Of a DNA stretch of 64,000 bases, positions 35,173 through 44,546 are shown piece after piece. A program made the position numbers and the translations under genes. Positions within the stretch are counted from its first letter, which is position 1, and each line of letters begins with the position of its first letter. The notes beneath the pieces were generated by a model. That model was not told the origin of the DNA. It saw nothing but the letters and a program-made list of their open reading frames with translations, and did not search any database. This DNA comes from Draconibacterium orientale (GTDB lineage: Bacteria; Bacteroidota; Bacteroidia; Bacteroidales; Prolixibacteraceae), in assembly GCF_000626635.1 (NCBI RefSeq), contig NZ_CP007451.1, positions 496,001-560,000 of the forward strand, given 5' to 3'.

Positions 35173-37097
35173 TTAGTCTTCGGTTGTAAAGGGCGATGCG
35201 GGCAGGTTTTCTTTATTTTTCAGGTTCGCCCCGGCCGGATTATCATCCCAGGCATAACGCACGGCCACCGGTTCTTTTACCTTTCTGCTCCAAACCTTAA
35301 CCGTGTTTTTACTCATCACCACGGCATTTGCCCAAACAAATTTGCCATCCTCTCCTGCTATCTGAAATCCTTCGAGTAAGCTATTCGCGTAGAGCCCCGA
35401 CCCTACCGACGAGAAAGTGAGCAAAATACTACCGTCTTCCACTTTCATCGATTCGTAAAGCGGACCGGCACTAACCAGCTCATCATTTCCGTAGGCCACT
35501 CTTTCGGCTTCCAAAGCTAAACGACGAGCGACTTCTTTTTTATTGAGCGGATGAATATCGTTCCATTCGCCAATATCAAAAGCTACTGCCATCCCGGTAT
35601 TTGGAAGTTCCAGCGCACGACGTTGTGCATCGCGGGTTTCGGCCCAGCCACTTTTAACGGGTTGTTTATTCGGAATTCCCAGGTTGGCCAATTGTACAAA
35701 CAAGAATGGCAAAGCGGGTTTTTCCAACTGATCACGCCAATCCACAATCAGGTCTTTAAACAACTGACGATACTGAAAGCCACGTCCGGCATTTGTTTCT
35801 CCCTGGTACCAAATCACGCCTTTAACAGTGTATTGTTTCATCGGATTAATCAATGAATTATACAACCCTCCCGGACGAAATCCCAGTCCGCCAAAATTTG
35901 TTTTCGGAGGATTTAACTCGGCTCCTATATGGTATTGCCAGTCGCCGGTAATATCGATGACTTCGTTTCCAACACGCACTTCGTAAGGTTTTTCTTCCAC
36001 AAAACCACCGCGTCCGCCCTGGCTAAATACACGCACCATTACTTTGTTTGTTCCGGCTTTTAAAACGCCCTCGGGAATGGTATAAATTCGTGGAGGATAC
36101 TGATAAGTAATGTTGCCCACAAAGGTTCCGTTTACAAAGGCCGAGTCGCTGTCGATAATGCGGCCCAGGCGTAAAATGGCTTCTTCGCCTGCCAACGATT
36201 CATCCAATTCAAATTCCTTGTAAAACCAGATGGAACCGTTCCAGAAGTTAACACCTTTATCTGTCCAGTACCCCGGCAAAGAAATCTGAGGCCAGTTGGA
36301 AACATCAACACCTTTTTTCGACCATTTTCCTGCACCCGGATCGTTTTTGTTTACTTCGGCAAACCAGTTGAATGGTTTTATCTCGCCATGCTCTTCAACG
36401 TAGGCTGCACGCATCGAGTCCATCTTCTCGCCTTGCGCTAACCATTCATCGAGAAATGGCCTTACTTTATTTTACTTAACCAGGCTTCGGCCGGCGAACC
36501 GCCAATTGCGGTACTGATTATGCCTACCGGAACATCCTGAGATTCATGAATTTTATCAGCAAAAAGCCAGGCTACAGCCGAAAATTCCATAATATTTTCA
36601 GGTGTTGATGACAGCCATTTTCCATCGGGATAATCGGCTTTTTTGCTCTCCGCATTTTCGCGTGTTGACGAACGGAAAAGACGAATCTGGTCGGTATTTA
36701 TTTTCAAAATCTCGTCGGCATACAAATCCATTACGCGGCGCAATTGCAGCTCCATGTTCGATTGCCCTGAAGCCAGCCAAACATCGCCAACCAAAATATC
36801 GGTCAGTTCTATCTCATTTATGGTCATGGAATACGGACCACCGGCAGCCATTGCCTCAAGCTCAAGCTGCCAGTTGCCGTTCCTGTCTGCCTTGGTTTTA
36901 TATATTTCTCCTAAAAACTCAATTTGAATCATTTCTCCGGCATCAGCCCAGCCCCAAACCGTAACCGGCTCGTTACGCTGAAGCACCATTCCATTACTTA
37001 CCAAACGGGGTAATTTTACAGCTGCGTTTAGATTTCCGCCAAAGACAAAAAGGAGTAGTAACGCTAAAAAACTGTACTGTATTCTATATTTGTTCAT
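35173..37097 (-). pseudogene. SGNH acetylesterase (sialate O-acetylesterase-like), frameshifted
   Basis: Two adjacent frames make one protein of about 640 residues. The N-terminal part (37097-36462) has a signal peptide, an Ig-like segment, the nucleophile Ser in ASGQSNMELQL and IGGSPAEAW, and stops at SKIK-TAA. The C-terminal part (from about 36470 in the -1 frame) continues VRPFLDEWLAQGEK, then carries a jelly-roll insert, KGVIWYQGETNAGR, and the catalytic Asp-x-x-His region EWNDIHPLNKKE. One extra A in the AAA at 36466-36468 would restore a continuous protein. Such esterases remove acetyl groups from xylan. The break is either real inactivation or a sequencing error at a homopolymer; both halves otherwise look intact. 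Confidence 0.85.
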
Positions 37098-37101
37098 CTA
37101 A

Positions 37102-39651
37102 TTAAAATTTTACTCGTTCACTTTCGGGTGCTCCCAGGTAGCTCGGTTTCAGGCTTCCGGTGTCGATCAGTATTTTTTGCAAAACAATTCCAGGCTCCAG
37201 CACGCGAATACGCAAACGGTGCAGGCCGGCTTTATCTATTTTGTGATTTGTAGAAGTTTTAATGATACGGTTGGCTTGCCAGGGGCCTAATTCGCCCCGG
37301 TAATTTCCGTTAATATTTACCACCTGCTCCGGTCCGCCATCGAACGAAACCGCGTAACGTAATCCTTTGTTAGCGTTGAAATTCAGCGTTGGCGATACCA
37401 GTACCTGAACTTCAAAATCGCCGGTTGATGTAAAATCAACAGCATATTCCAGATATACCTCGTCGTTTTCGCCGGGATAAGCATTTTGCGGGAAGGTGCT
37501 TACTGCCGAAACTGTTTTCCCGAGATCGGGAATTACTTGCCAATTTATTGTTTCAGTACCTTTTGCTTTCTGATAGTTTTCGGCTTCAATAGAAACATAA
37601 CCATCGGCTTCTTTAAATGCCAGTTCTTCATTCAACACTTCAGGAGTATTCAGTCGTTCAACAGCTGGCATCGTTGCTTGTCGGGGTTCCTGCCAATAGG
37701 TGTAACCAATGCGCACCTGGTCCATCATGTGGTTCCATTTACCTCCGGCAATTTGCTGATTGTAATGAACCGTTAACGCCGAATCGCGCTTAAAACAGGT
37801 TTCCACAACATCGGCCCAATAATTGGCTTCAGTATCCTTGTTCGCTATCAATTGCTGGTTTTTGGCCACTGCATAATACATTTCGTATAAATTGGCGGTG
37901 GCATTCGTTGGAAACAATACCAGTTGATCGAATGCATCTTTGTAAGCATTTGGAAGGAGGTTGTAAAGGCGGAGTGCATCAAATGCCAGGTCGCGATATT
38001 CGTTCCGAACCCGCTCAAATTCATTATAATTTTCCAGACTGTAGGTTTTGGCATTCAGCAATTCGGGCGTAACCCGATGGTTAAATTTCGTGTATTGATT
38101 CAGGATACGCGCTGCTTCGGCGGCATATTTTTCGCCAAATTGTTCGGCACACCAGTTTTCAATATAATCCATTAAATTATTCGGATTAAATTGTTCCGGA
38201 TCCCAGGCCATATCAAGGAAAAAGCTAATGGGATACTCCATCGGTTTCAGGTCGCCCACGTTCACCACCCAAAGGCGATCTACTCCGTGACTGTAGGTCA
38301 GGTTCATTTGCTCCCAAACCCGCTGAATTTGCGTAACATTAATCCACTTATAATTTCGGGGTCCACCTACATAATCGAAATGATAATACATGCCGAAACC
38401 ACCTTCGTGTTTTGGTGCATTTACATCAGGCAGTTTGCGCACATCGCCCCAGTTATCGTCGCACAACAAAAGCGTAACGTCATCGGGCACACGCATACCT
38501 TTGTCGTAATAATCCTGTACCTCTTTGTACAAAGCCCACACCTGTGGTGTTTCTTCCGGTTTTTTACCGGTAACATCGCTGATGATTTTTCGTTGATCTT
38601 TTACAATATTTTCCAGCAGGGCAATGTTGGTTCCTTCTTCCATGGCTTCATCGCCATCGCCTCGCATACCAACCGTTACAAGCGTTTCATAGTTTTTATT
38701 TCGCTCCATTCCTTTTTTCCAGAAATCGGATAGAACATCTTTATTTTTTGTGTAATCCCAAGCGCCTGAACCGTATTTGTGCCATTCGGCCTGTGCCCGG
38801 CCCAAAGGTTCGTGATGCGAAGTTCCCATAACAATACCCAGCTTATCGGCCAAAATGCCATTCTCAGGATCGTCATCGTAAAAAGCTTTTCCCCACATGG
38901 CCGGCCACATAAAGTTTCCCCGCAGCCGAAGAACAAGCTCGAAAACATGCGCATAAAACTGGTGATTTATTCCGCCAAATTTTTCACGTGCCCAATTTCC
39001 AAGCGCCGGTTCTTCATCGTTTAAGAAAATTCCGCGGTATTTTACTTTTGGCGATTCGCTTACCCAACGTCCGGCTTTTACGTGCACCACCTCCTTTTTT
39101 TCAACCGGAACATCGGCCCACCAGTACCAGGGCGAAACGCCCATTTCGCGCGAAAGGTTGAGCATGGCATAAATGGTTCCGCGTTTATCGCTTCCGGCTA
39201 AAACCAGGGCCTTTTTTACGCCCGGAAACGGATTTTCAACCACCTGGGTTAAACTACGTTCCCACTCGCTTTCAATATCGGCAACGTTAATTTTTTCGGA
39301 GCGAATCAATTGGTCGATTAATTCGTTTTTACCCAATGTTCCTACCAAGATTATTTCTTCAGGCAATGATGTATTTGCAGCTATAATTTCCGGAGTATGA
39401 CCGCTTACCCTGTTTATATCGTTTACCAACCATTCGGCTACAGTTTTTACTCCCGCAAAGTCATTCGGACCAAGTACTACCGGAGTTGGTTGATTATTTT
39501 CGATTAGCGCAAAAGATCCCTCTTCCTGTGCAAACGCGACATAATCCATCCTGTCCTGAGCTGTTGTTAAAAATGGTGCGAAAAATGCAAACAGAACAAG
39601 GCCTAAACAAACGCCTGCATCGCTAAATCGCTCAACTAATTTTTTATTCAT
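37102..39651 (-). CDS. GH115 alpha-glucuronidase
   Basis: 849 residues with an N-terminal signal peptide (hydrophobic VCLGLVLFAFFAPFL). The sequence matches xylan alpha-1,2-(4-O-methyl)-glucuronidases of GH115. The N-terminal domain includes VLAGSDKRGTIYAMLNLS and SPWYWWADVPVEKK; the barrel has KYRGIFLNDEEPALGNWARE, LRLRGNFMWPAMWGKAF, GIVMGTSHHEPLGRAQAEW and VTLLLCDDNWGDVRKLP; a helical bundle and a C-terminal beta domain (about residues 690-849) follow. It removes methyl-glucuronic acid from internal xylan positions and is the first gene of the minus-strand operon ending at uxuA. The 250 bp upstream hold its promoter. Confidence 0.94.
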   Translation of the reverse strand: MNKKLVERFSDAGVCLGLVLFAFFAPFLTTAQDRMDYVAFAQEEGSFALIENNQPTPVVLGPNDFAGVKTVAEWLVNDINRVSGHTPEIIAANTSLPEEIILVGTLGKNELIDQLIRSEKINVADIESEWERSLTQVVENPFPGVKKALVLAGSDKRGTIYAMLNLSREMGVSPWYWWADVPVEKKEVVHVKAGRWVSESPKVKYRGIFLNDEEPALGNWAREKFGGINHQFYAHVFELVLRLRGNFMWPAMWGKAFYDDDPENGILADKLGIVMGTSHHEPLGRAQAEWHKYGSGAWDYTKNKDVLSDFWKKGMERNKNYETLVTVGMRGDGDEAMEEGTNIALLENIVKDQRKIISDVTGKKPEETPQVWALYKEVQDYYDKGMRVPDDVTLLLCDDNWGDVRKLPDVNAPKHEGGFGMYYHFDYVGGPRNYKWINVTQIQRVWEQMNLTYSHGVDRLWVVNVGDLKPMEYPISFFLDMAWDPEQFNPNNLMDYIENWCAEQFGEKYAAEAARILNQYTKFNHRVTPELLNAKTYSLENYNEFERVRNEYRDLAFDALRLYNLLPNAYKDAFDQLVLFPTNATANLYEMYYAVAKNQQLIANKDTEANYWADVVETCFKRDSALTVHYNQQIAGGKWNHMMDQVRIGYTYWQEPRQATMPAVERLNTPEVLNEELAFKEADGYVSIEAENYQKAKGTETINWQVIPDLGKTVSAVSTFPQNAYPGENDEVYLEYAVDFTSTGDFEVQVLVSPTLNFNANKGLRYAVSFDGGPEQVVNINGNYRGELGPWQANRIIKTSTNHKIDKAGLHRLRIRVLEPGIVLQKILIDTGSLKPSYLGAPESERVKF

Positions 39652-39899
39652 TTTTATTGGTTTAATTCAGTATTCGGACTGATTTGTCATTTACTTGTTT
39701 TGATAAATCAATAGCACGAATAGTCAAAATTTTATTCCTTCACTTTTTCAGGTAGTGAAATCCTATAACTTTTTCTTCAAAAATAAGCCGATGTGCTTTT
39801 TGCGATTTTAGTTTTTGAATATTTGATTTCTACTTTTACACATATTTCATCATTTTAGAGAAGAAAATGCTACTACTACAGGTCTTTTTGAATAACTGA

Positions 39900-41108
39900 T
39901 TACTGCCAGTCGATCCATTTGTTATAATCCACCTCGGGGAAAGGATGAATGGCCACATGGGTATTTACGGTATCGTTATCCAGCAAAAATTTATCGAGAA
40001 AGGCTTCAACTTCGGGTCGTTGTACGTCGGGCAACTGGCAATGCGGATGACCGGCAACAATTGAAAATCCAAACCGGTCGGCAATACCAAACGTTTCCCA
40101 AACGCGTTTTGCGGCCTGGCACGAAACGTATCCCGACTCATCGGCCAGCCACTCGTAATCCGGATTTCCGAGTACAAGTAAGGCACGCGGAGCTATCATG
40201 GCCATTAATTCATGATGATCGAAAGGCAGTTTCTGCACGTGGTTGGCAAATTGCGACATACTTTCCATAAACCAAACATAATTGGTTCGACCAAGGGTTT
40301 CCACTTCGCCCAGGGTTTCGGAAACGCGCCAGGCGGCGGCTCCTCCTCCACCCGATTCCTGTGCAATGGTAAGGGCAATGCGTTCGTCGAAAGCGCCCGA
40401 AAAAAGCGCCATTTTCCCGGCAAAAGAGCAGCCGGTTATCGCCAGGTGTTCCAAATCGATGGGCAGTTCATCGGCCACCAGTTCCAGTCCGTCAATCAGG
40501 CGGCTAACGCCCCAGGGCCATGCGGCATACGATCCTATGTAAGCCAAATCGGGGTATAATTTATTTATGGGCTCGCTACCGCGTTTCTGTTGCCAGGCCA
40601 CCACCTGGCTGAAATCGTAGGTAATTTGAGCAATATTTCGTTCCGAGAATAAATCGGCAGGCAAACTTCCCGAGCCTCTTCCAATACCAATTACTGCCGG
40701 GAACGGGCCTTCTCCATCAGGTAAAATAATACCTGATTTTAATGTTAATGTTTTTCCGTTTACGGTGATATTAACCGTAAGTGTATCGTTTTTAAAATTG
40801 GCTGAGATCGAATCGGGGCGACCGGGTTTGGGCCCTGTTTCGTAGTGTTGAATTTCGGCAGCTATTTCGTTGCGACGTTTACTCCAGTCGCTGAATTTTG
40901 TAGAACGCCCGCTACCGTCCGACCAGGCAAAAGGGTCGGTTAAGCCTTCTACAACCGGCAATTCGTCCAGATCGGGCAACACCGGTTTTTCAAAATCTTT
41001 TCCTCTGTTTTCTACACTGTACACTTTGGGGATTGATTGTTGCCGACTGCACGATAGAAATGCAATACAGCAACACAAAACAAGCATTAGATGGTTTATG
41101 GTTTTCAT
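39900..41108 (-). CDS. CE15 glucuronoyl esterase
   Basis: 402 residues with a lipoprotein-type signal (MKTINHLMLVLCCCIAFLSC). The alpha/beta hydrolase core has the CE15 nucleophile motif GCSFAGK (Ser228), the QESGGGGAAAWR loop (Glu251, Arg261), and the catalytic His in VAGHPHCQLP (about 354-356). These enzymes split ester bonds between xylan glucuronic acid and lignin. The gene is bracketed by the GH10 terminator upstream and a 250-bp gap downstream, so it is probably monocistronic. It fits decorated hardwood- or grass-type xylan as substrate. Confidence 0.92.
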   Translation of the reverse strand: MKTINHLMLVLCCCIAFLSCSRQQSIPKVYSVENRGKDFEKPVLPDLDELPVVEGLTDPFAWSDGSGRSTKFSDWSKRRNEIAAEIQHYETGPKPGRPDSISANFKNDTLTVNITVNGKTLTLKSGIILPDGEGPFPAVIGIGRGSGSLPADLFSERNIAQITYDFSQVVAWQQKRGSEPINKLYPDLAYIGSYAAWPWGVSRLIDGLELVADELPIDLEHLAITGCSFAGKMALFSGAFDERIALTIAQESGGGGAAAWRVSETLGEVETLGRTNYVWFMESMSQFANHVQKLPFDHHELMAMIAPRALLVLGNPDYEWLADESGYVSCQAAKRVWETFGIADRFGFSIVAGHPHCQLPDVQRPEVEAFLDKFLLDNDTVNTHVAIHPFPEVDYNKWIDWQ

Positions 41109-41231
41109 TTCTTTTCAGGTTTTATTGGATTCGTTTTAGTTGAATTTAGCTTAGAAAGCTATAGTTTTTTTATTGAACTGTTTTTTATTGAGATTGCTTA
41201 ACTGGCATCAAATCCGGAGTTTATAAAAACG

Positions 41232-41263
41232 AGAAAAAGAGACTGCCTAAAAAAGACAGTCCC
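41232..41263 (-). terminator. Terminator of Xus-like operon
   Basis: On the minus strand GGGACTG pairs with CAGTCTC around an 11-nt loop, followed by five T. It lies just after the GH10 stop and marks the end of the SusCD-GH10 operon. Confidence 0.8.
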
Positions 41264-41289
41264 TTTACCTAAACTAAACCTATATGATA

Positions 41290-43464
41290 CTAGTTACCAG
41301 ATAAGCCATCAGCGAATCCGGCATAAGCCGGTTTTCTGTAGTAATTCAGATTCCACAGACCAATTGGCTGGTCGGCCCTCCATGAAGACTCTTTCGGACT
41401 ATCAAGCGGGCTCCAGACAGTAATACCGTATTGTTGAGAGGCCGGGATCAATTCCAGGTACTTTTCAACAACAAACTGATACAAATCGGCCTGCGCCTGC
41501 AGGTCAGCCTCGGTTGCATTTGCTGTTATTACTCCGTCGGCAATACCCATATCAAGTTCTGATATTTTTATCAGTTTTCCGGTAGCCGCCAACAGGTTAA
41601 ACATTTCCACAATTTTATCCTTATCCGAGTTGGTGTTAATGTGCATCTGTGTTCCGATTCCATCAACACGAGCCCCCTGCTCTTCGATGTACTCAACATA
41701 TTTTATAAGCCCTTTACATTTATCAATGTTGTATTCCAGGTTATAATCGTTGATGAATAATTTATCTTCAGGGCTACCGTATTGCGCTGCCAGGTTGAAA
41801 GCCATAACGGCATAGTCTTTACCCAGGTAGTCTTGCCAGTAGAAATGATCGGCCGCCAAATTATTGTTGCCAATACCGGTCTTTAATTCATATGGGTTAC
41901 CATCATCCATTGGTTCATTCACTACATCCCAGGCATGTACATAATCTTTCGATACTTCCATCATTCCGGCAATCCAGCGATCGAGTTCAGCAGTAATGGT
42001 GTCTTTCTTTTCTTCGGGTGTCATTTCAATGATTTGTTCGCCACCACCATCAGGATTTAAACGACGTAGCGTAACATCATCAATATATACCGTTCCAACA
42101 TAATCTCCAAAACTGATAATAAAGCGGTTACGATCATCTCTGCCCGCTACTGTTTCCAGGGTATATTCTGTCCATTCATTTGATACATCGAAAGAACCAA
42201 AACCATCGCTTGAATAATCAGACGATGACTGAATTTCTGCGCGAATTGCTCCGGGAGCAGTAGCTTTCACCTGAAAATTAAGAACATAATTTGATCCTTC
42301 AACAAGTGGTGCCAAATCGTAGGCCACTTGTGCCTCCCAGAAATTACCGGCTGATGGATTGGTAAACGTATAAGCAAAACCACTGCCGCCATAACCTTCA
42401 CCATCGGCCGACAGACTTCTTGTTGAGGCACCGCCCCAGCCGCCCCAGCCGCCGTCGCCGTTTTCAAAATCAGTATTGGTAATAACACTTGCCTCGAGAA
42501 CCGGGCCTCCGCCACCACTCTCGTTGTATTTTTTTACTGAAATATTATCGAAATAGAAAACGTTGGCATTTACTCCCAGGTTAAAAGCGATTGCACCGGC
42601 ACCACCATTTTTAGCCATATCGGCACTAACGGTTACTTGTTTTGTGTAAGTGATCCACTCAGAAGATGCAGGAATAGCACCAAAGAAATCATAAAAGCTG
42701 TAAGCGTAAGGTACACTATGCGCCTGAGTAGGGATACTAAAATCCACATCAGCCTTAACATCCATGGTAAGTTCATACTGTTCGCCTTCCTGTGCGGCCG
42801 GATCGATAAGTACGAAAAACTGTGAATCCCAGTCATTAGCATGACCTCCTGAGTTGGTAATTTTCAATGCTCGTCCTTCACCGTCTTTACCTCCACCATC
42901 GGCAGTAAACTCCATAGCTGCACCAGCATTACCCAGGTACTTCGAAGCATCGTCAGTTTCGAAATCGATTTCGGTTACCGGATCCCAGGTTGGACCGGCA
43001 GTTCCGGGAATTATCGTTGGTGCAATTGTGCTGTTCAGGTATTCCGCATTTTGGTTGGCATGCCACGCAAGCGTATGCCCGTATATAGTAACACCTGCTT
43101 CCTGTGCGGTGGCAATAAAATTCTTCACTCCTGCAAAGTTCATGCTTCCATTATTCTGCACAATGGCACCGTGTTTCATTGCATATCCTGCTGTTACCTC
43201 ATCGAAGTTCGACATGATATGGCTATAAACCACCCCTCTTTCGTTGAAAGCGTTCAGCGAAACTCCTGCCCCCAATTTAAAATCGGGGCTGGCGCTTCTG
43301 TCAACGTATGATTTCAACACATCGTAATCGTTCAAATATTCCTGTTGAACAACACTTTCGGGTTTATCGACTCTATAGTCGAGTAAACTATCTTCAACGC
43401 AGGATGCCATAAAAAGAACTGAAACGGCACCCAGCAAAAGTTTATTTATGTATTTCATCTTCAA
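41290..43464 (-). CDS. GH10 xylanase with two CBM4-type modules inserted in the catalytic domain
   Basis: 724 residues, lipoprotein signal with lipobox FMASC. The GH10 barrel is split. The first part has FKLGAGVSLNAFNERG and GHTLAWHANQNAEY (to about 150); then come two beta-sandwich modules (about 155-325 and 330-480) with WDSQFFVLID, FYFDNISVKKY and VYIDDVTLRRL; the barrel resumes with the acid/base Glu in AWDVVNEPMDD (about 515) and the nucleophile Glu in KISELDMGI (about 636). This split architecture is that of Prevotella Xyn10C and the Bacteroides surface GH10. It would bind and cut xylan at the cell surface. It is last in the operon after the surface lipoprotein. Confidence 0.95.
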   Translation of the reverse strand: MKMKYINKLLLGAVSVLFMASCVEDSLLDYRVDKPESVVQQEYLNDYDVLKSYVDRSASPDFKLGAGVSLNAFNERGVVYSHIMSNFDEVTAGYAMKHGAIVQNNGSMNFAGVKNFIATAQEAGVTIYGHTLAWHANQNAEYLNSTIAPTIIPGTAGPTWDPVTEIDFETDDASKYLGNAGAAMEFTADGGGKDGEGRALKITNSGGHANDWDSQFFVLIDPAAQEGEQYELTMDVKADVDFSIPTQAHSVPYAYSFYDFFGAIPASSEWITYTKQVTVSADMAKNGGAGAIAFNLGVNANVFYFDNISVKKYNESGGGGPVLEASVITNTDFENGDGGWGGWGGASTRSLSADGEGYGGSGFAYTFTNPSAGNFWEAQVAYDLAPLVEGSNYVLNFQVKATAPGAIRAEIQSSSDYSSDGFGSFDVSNEWTEYTLETVAGRDDRNRFIISFGDYVGTVYIDDVTLRRLNPDGGGEQIIEMTPEEKKDTITAELDRWIAGMMEVSKDYVHAWDVVNEPMDDGNPYELKTGIGNNNLAADHFYWQDYLGKDYAVMAFNLAAQYGSPEDKLFINDYNLEYNIDKCKGLIKYVEYIEEQGARVDGIGTQMHINTNSDKDKIVEMFNLLAATGKLIKISELDMGIADGVITANATEADLQAQADLYQFVVEKYLELIPASQQYGITVWSPLDSPKESSWRADQPIGLWNLNYYRKPAYAGFADGLSGN

Positions 43465-43478
43465 TTTGATTTAAGCGA

Positions 43479-44522
43479 TTAGTTTACATTATATGCTGGT
43501 GCAAATGTTTCCATTGTTACACCACGGTCGCGAACAACCAGTACATCATTTGTAGCGTAACTTTTGCTCCCCATATCAATGGTATAATCCAGGTAAAGCG
43601 CGTTACGATCTTTGTTTCCCCAGCTGTTTTTCTCGCCATCGATTACGAACGAACCACTACCCGATGCTGTAAATCCTTCAGTTGCAGAAGAAATAGTGCA
43701 GGCATTCTGGTCGTCGAAGGTAAGTAACAAGGTACAGGTTACGTTTTCACCGTTTTCGTCAACAAGCGAAACCGGGAATTCAACCGAACTTAACGAGGCA
43801 GTATTTAATGCCACCACTTCGTCGTCTTCAACATATTCGGCCTCGCGGGTAACGGTAGTGGTTGCTCCGTCTTCGGTAATTACATCTTCACCACGGCGCA
43901 GGTAGTTACCGTGCCATGGATTGATGAATTTTACGCAGTACAATACAAAGTCTTTTGGTAAAACTTCCCAGTCGGTATCGTTTCCTCTAAGTGCTCCGTC
44001 AAATTTTGGAACGCCTGAAAGAATAGAATCGGCATTTACCACATTTGTCATTCGCAAAGGAATAACATAGGTATTTTTGATTGCATCCGGATCGGCAAAA
44101 AATGCATCCGAAAGTTGAACTTCAACGCCATCTTGTAAGGTTTTATCCAAATAAATTTTATCGGCAGCCAACGAATAGTAGTTGGTTGGCATAGCCTGAA
44201 CCGGCGTTGTAAACTCAGTATCGAAATACAGATTGCTGCACAAATTATTGTCAACAGTTACATCGATACCAATGCTTAGATCGTTGGCGTAAACACCCCC
44301 CATTGTAGCATAAATTTCGCATTTATGTTCGTTATCGAGCGTATTATCGATAATATCTTCGCCCAGCACAATAGTCCTTACCGGGTATTGATAGGCAAAA
44401 TATACGGTGCTGTAGTCAAAATCCGGAAACTCTACATCCTGGTTCTCGCACGACGTGAATAGCATTGCAAAAATTCCGGCTGCCACTATCATTAAAAATT
44501 TAATCTGTTTCATCTCTTTCAA
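43479..44522 (-). CDS. XusE-like surface lipoprotein (DUF1735-type glycan-binding)
   Basis: 347 residues. Lipoprotein signal with lipobox FTSC (MKQIKFLMIVAAGIFAML before it). The N-terminal half resembles the BT_3987/DUF1735 beta-sandwich (VYFAYQYPVRTIVLGED, then a repeat-like strand pattern with YIPLRM-like TYVIPLRMTNV); the C-terminal half is another beta-rich domain. In xylan loci this position, between the second SusD and the GH10, is occupied by a surface glycan-binding protein (XusE in Prevotella). Binding of xylan is inferred from position and fold type. Confidence 0.85.
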   Translation of the reverse strand: MKEMKQIKFLMIVAAGIFAMLFTSCENQDVEFPDFDYSTVYFAYQYPVRTIVLGEDIIDNTLDNEHKCEIYATMGGVYANDLSIGIDVTVDNNLCSNLYFDTEFTTPVQAMPTNYYSLAADKIYLDKTLQDGVEVQLSDAFFADPDAIKNTYVIPLRMTNVVNADSILSGVPKFDGALRGNDTDWEVLPKDFVLYCVKFINPWHGNYLRRGEDVITEDGATTTVTREAEYVEDDEVVALNTASLSSVEFPVSLVDENGENVTCTLLLTFDDQNACTISSATEGFTASGSGSFVIDGEKNSWGNKDRNALYLDYTIDMGSKSYATNDVLVVRDRGVTMETFAPAYNVN

Positions 44523-44546
44523 TATTTTGAATTAATATTCAGAAAA

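Noticed and set aside
36462-36475. Programmed -1 frameshift in the esterase gene
   Set aside because: The sequence at the shift is not a good slippery heptamer (A-ATA-AAG) and no downstream stimulator was seen; a simple indel is more likely.
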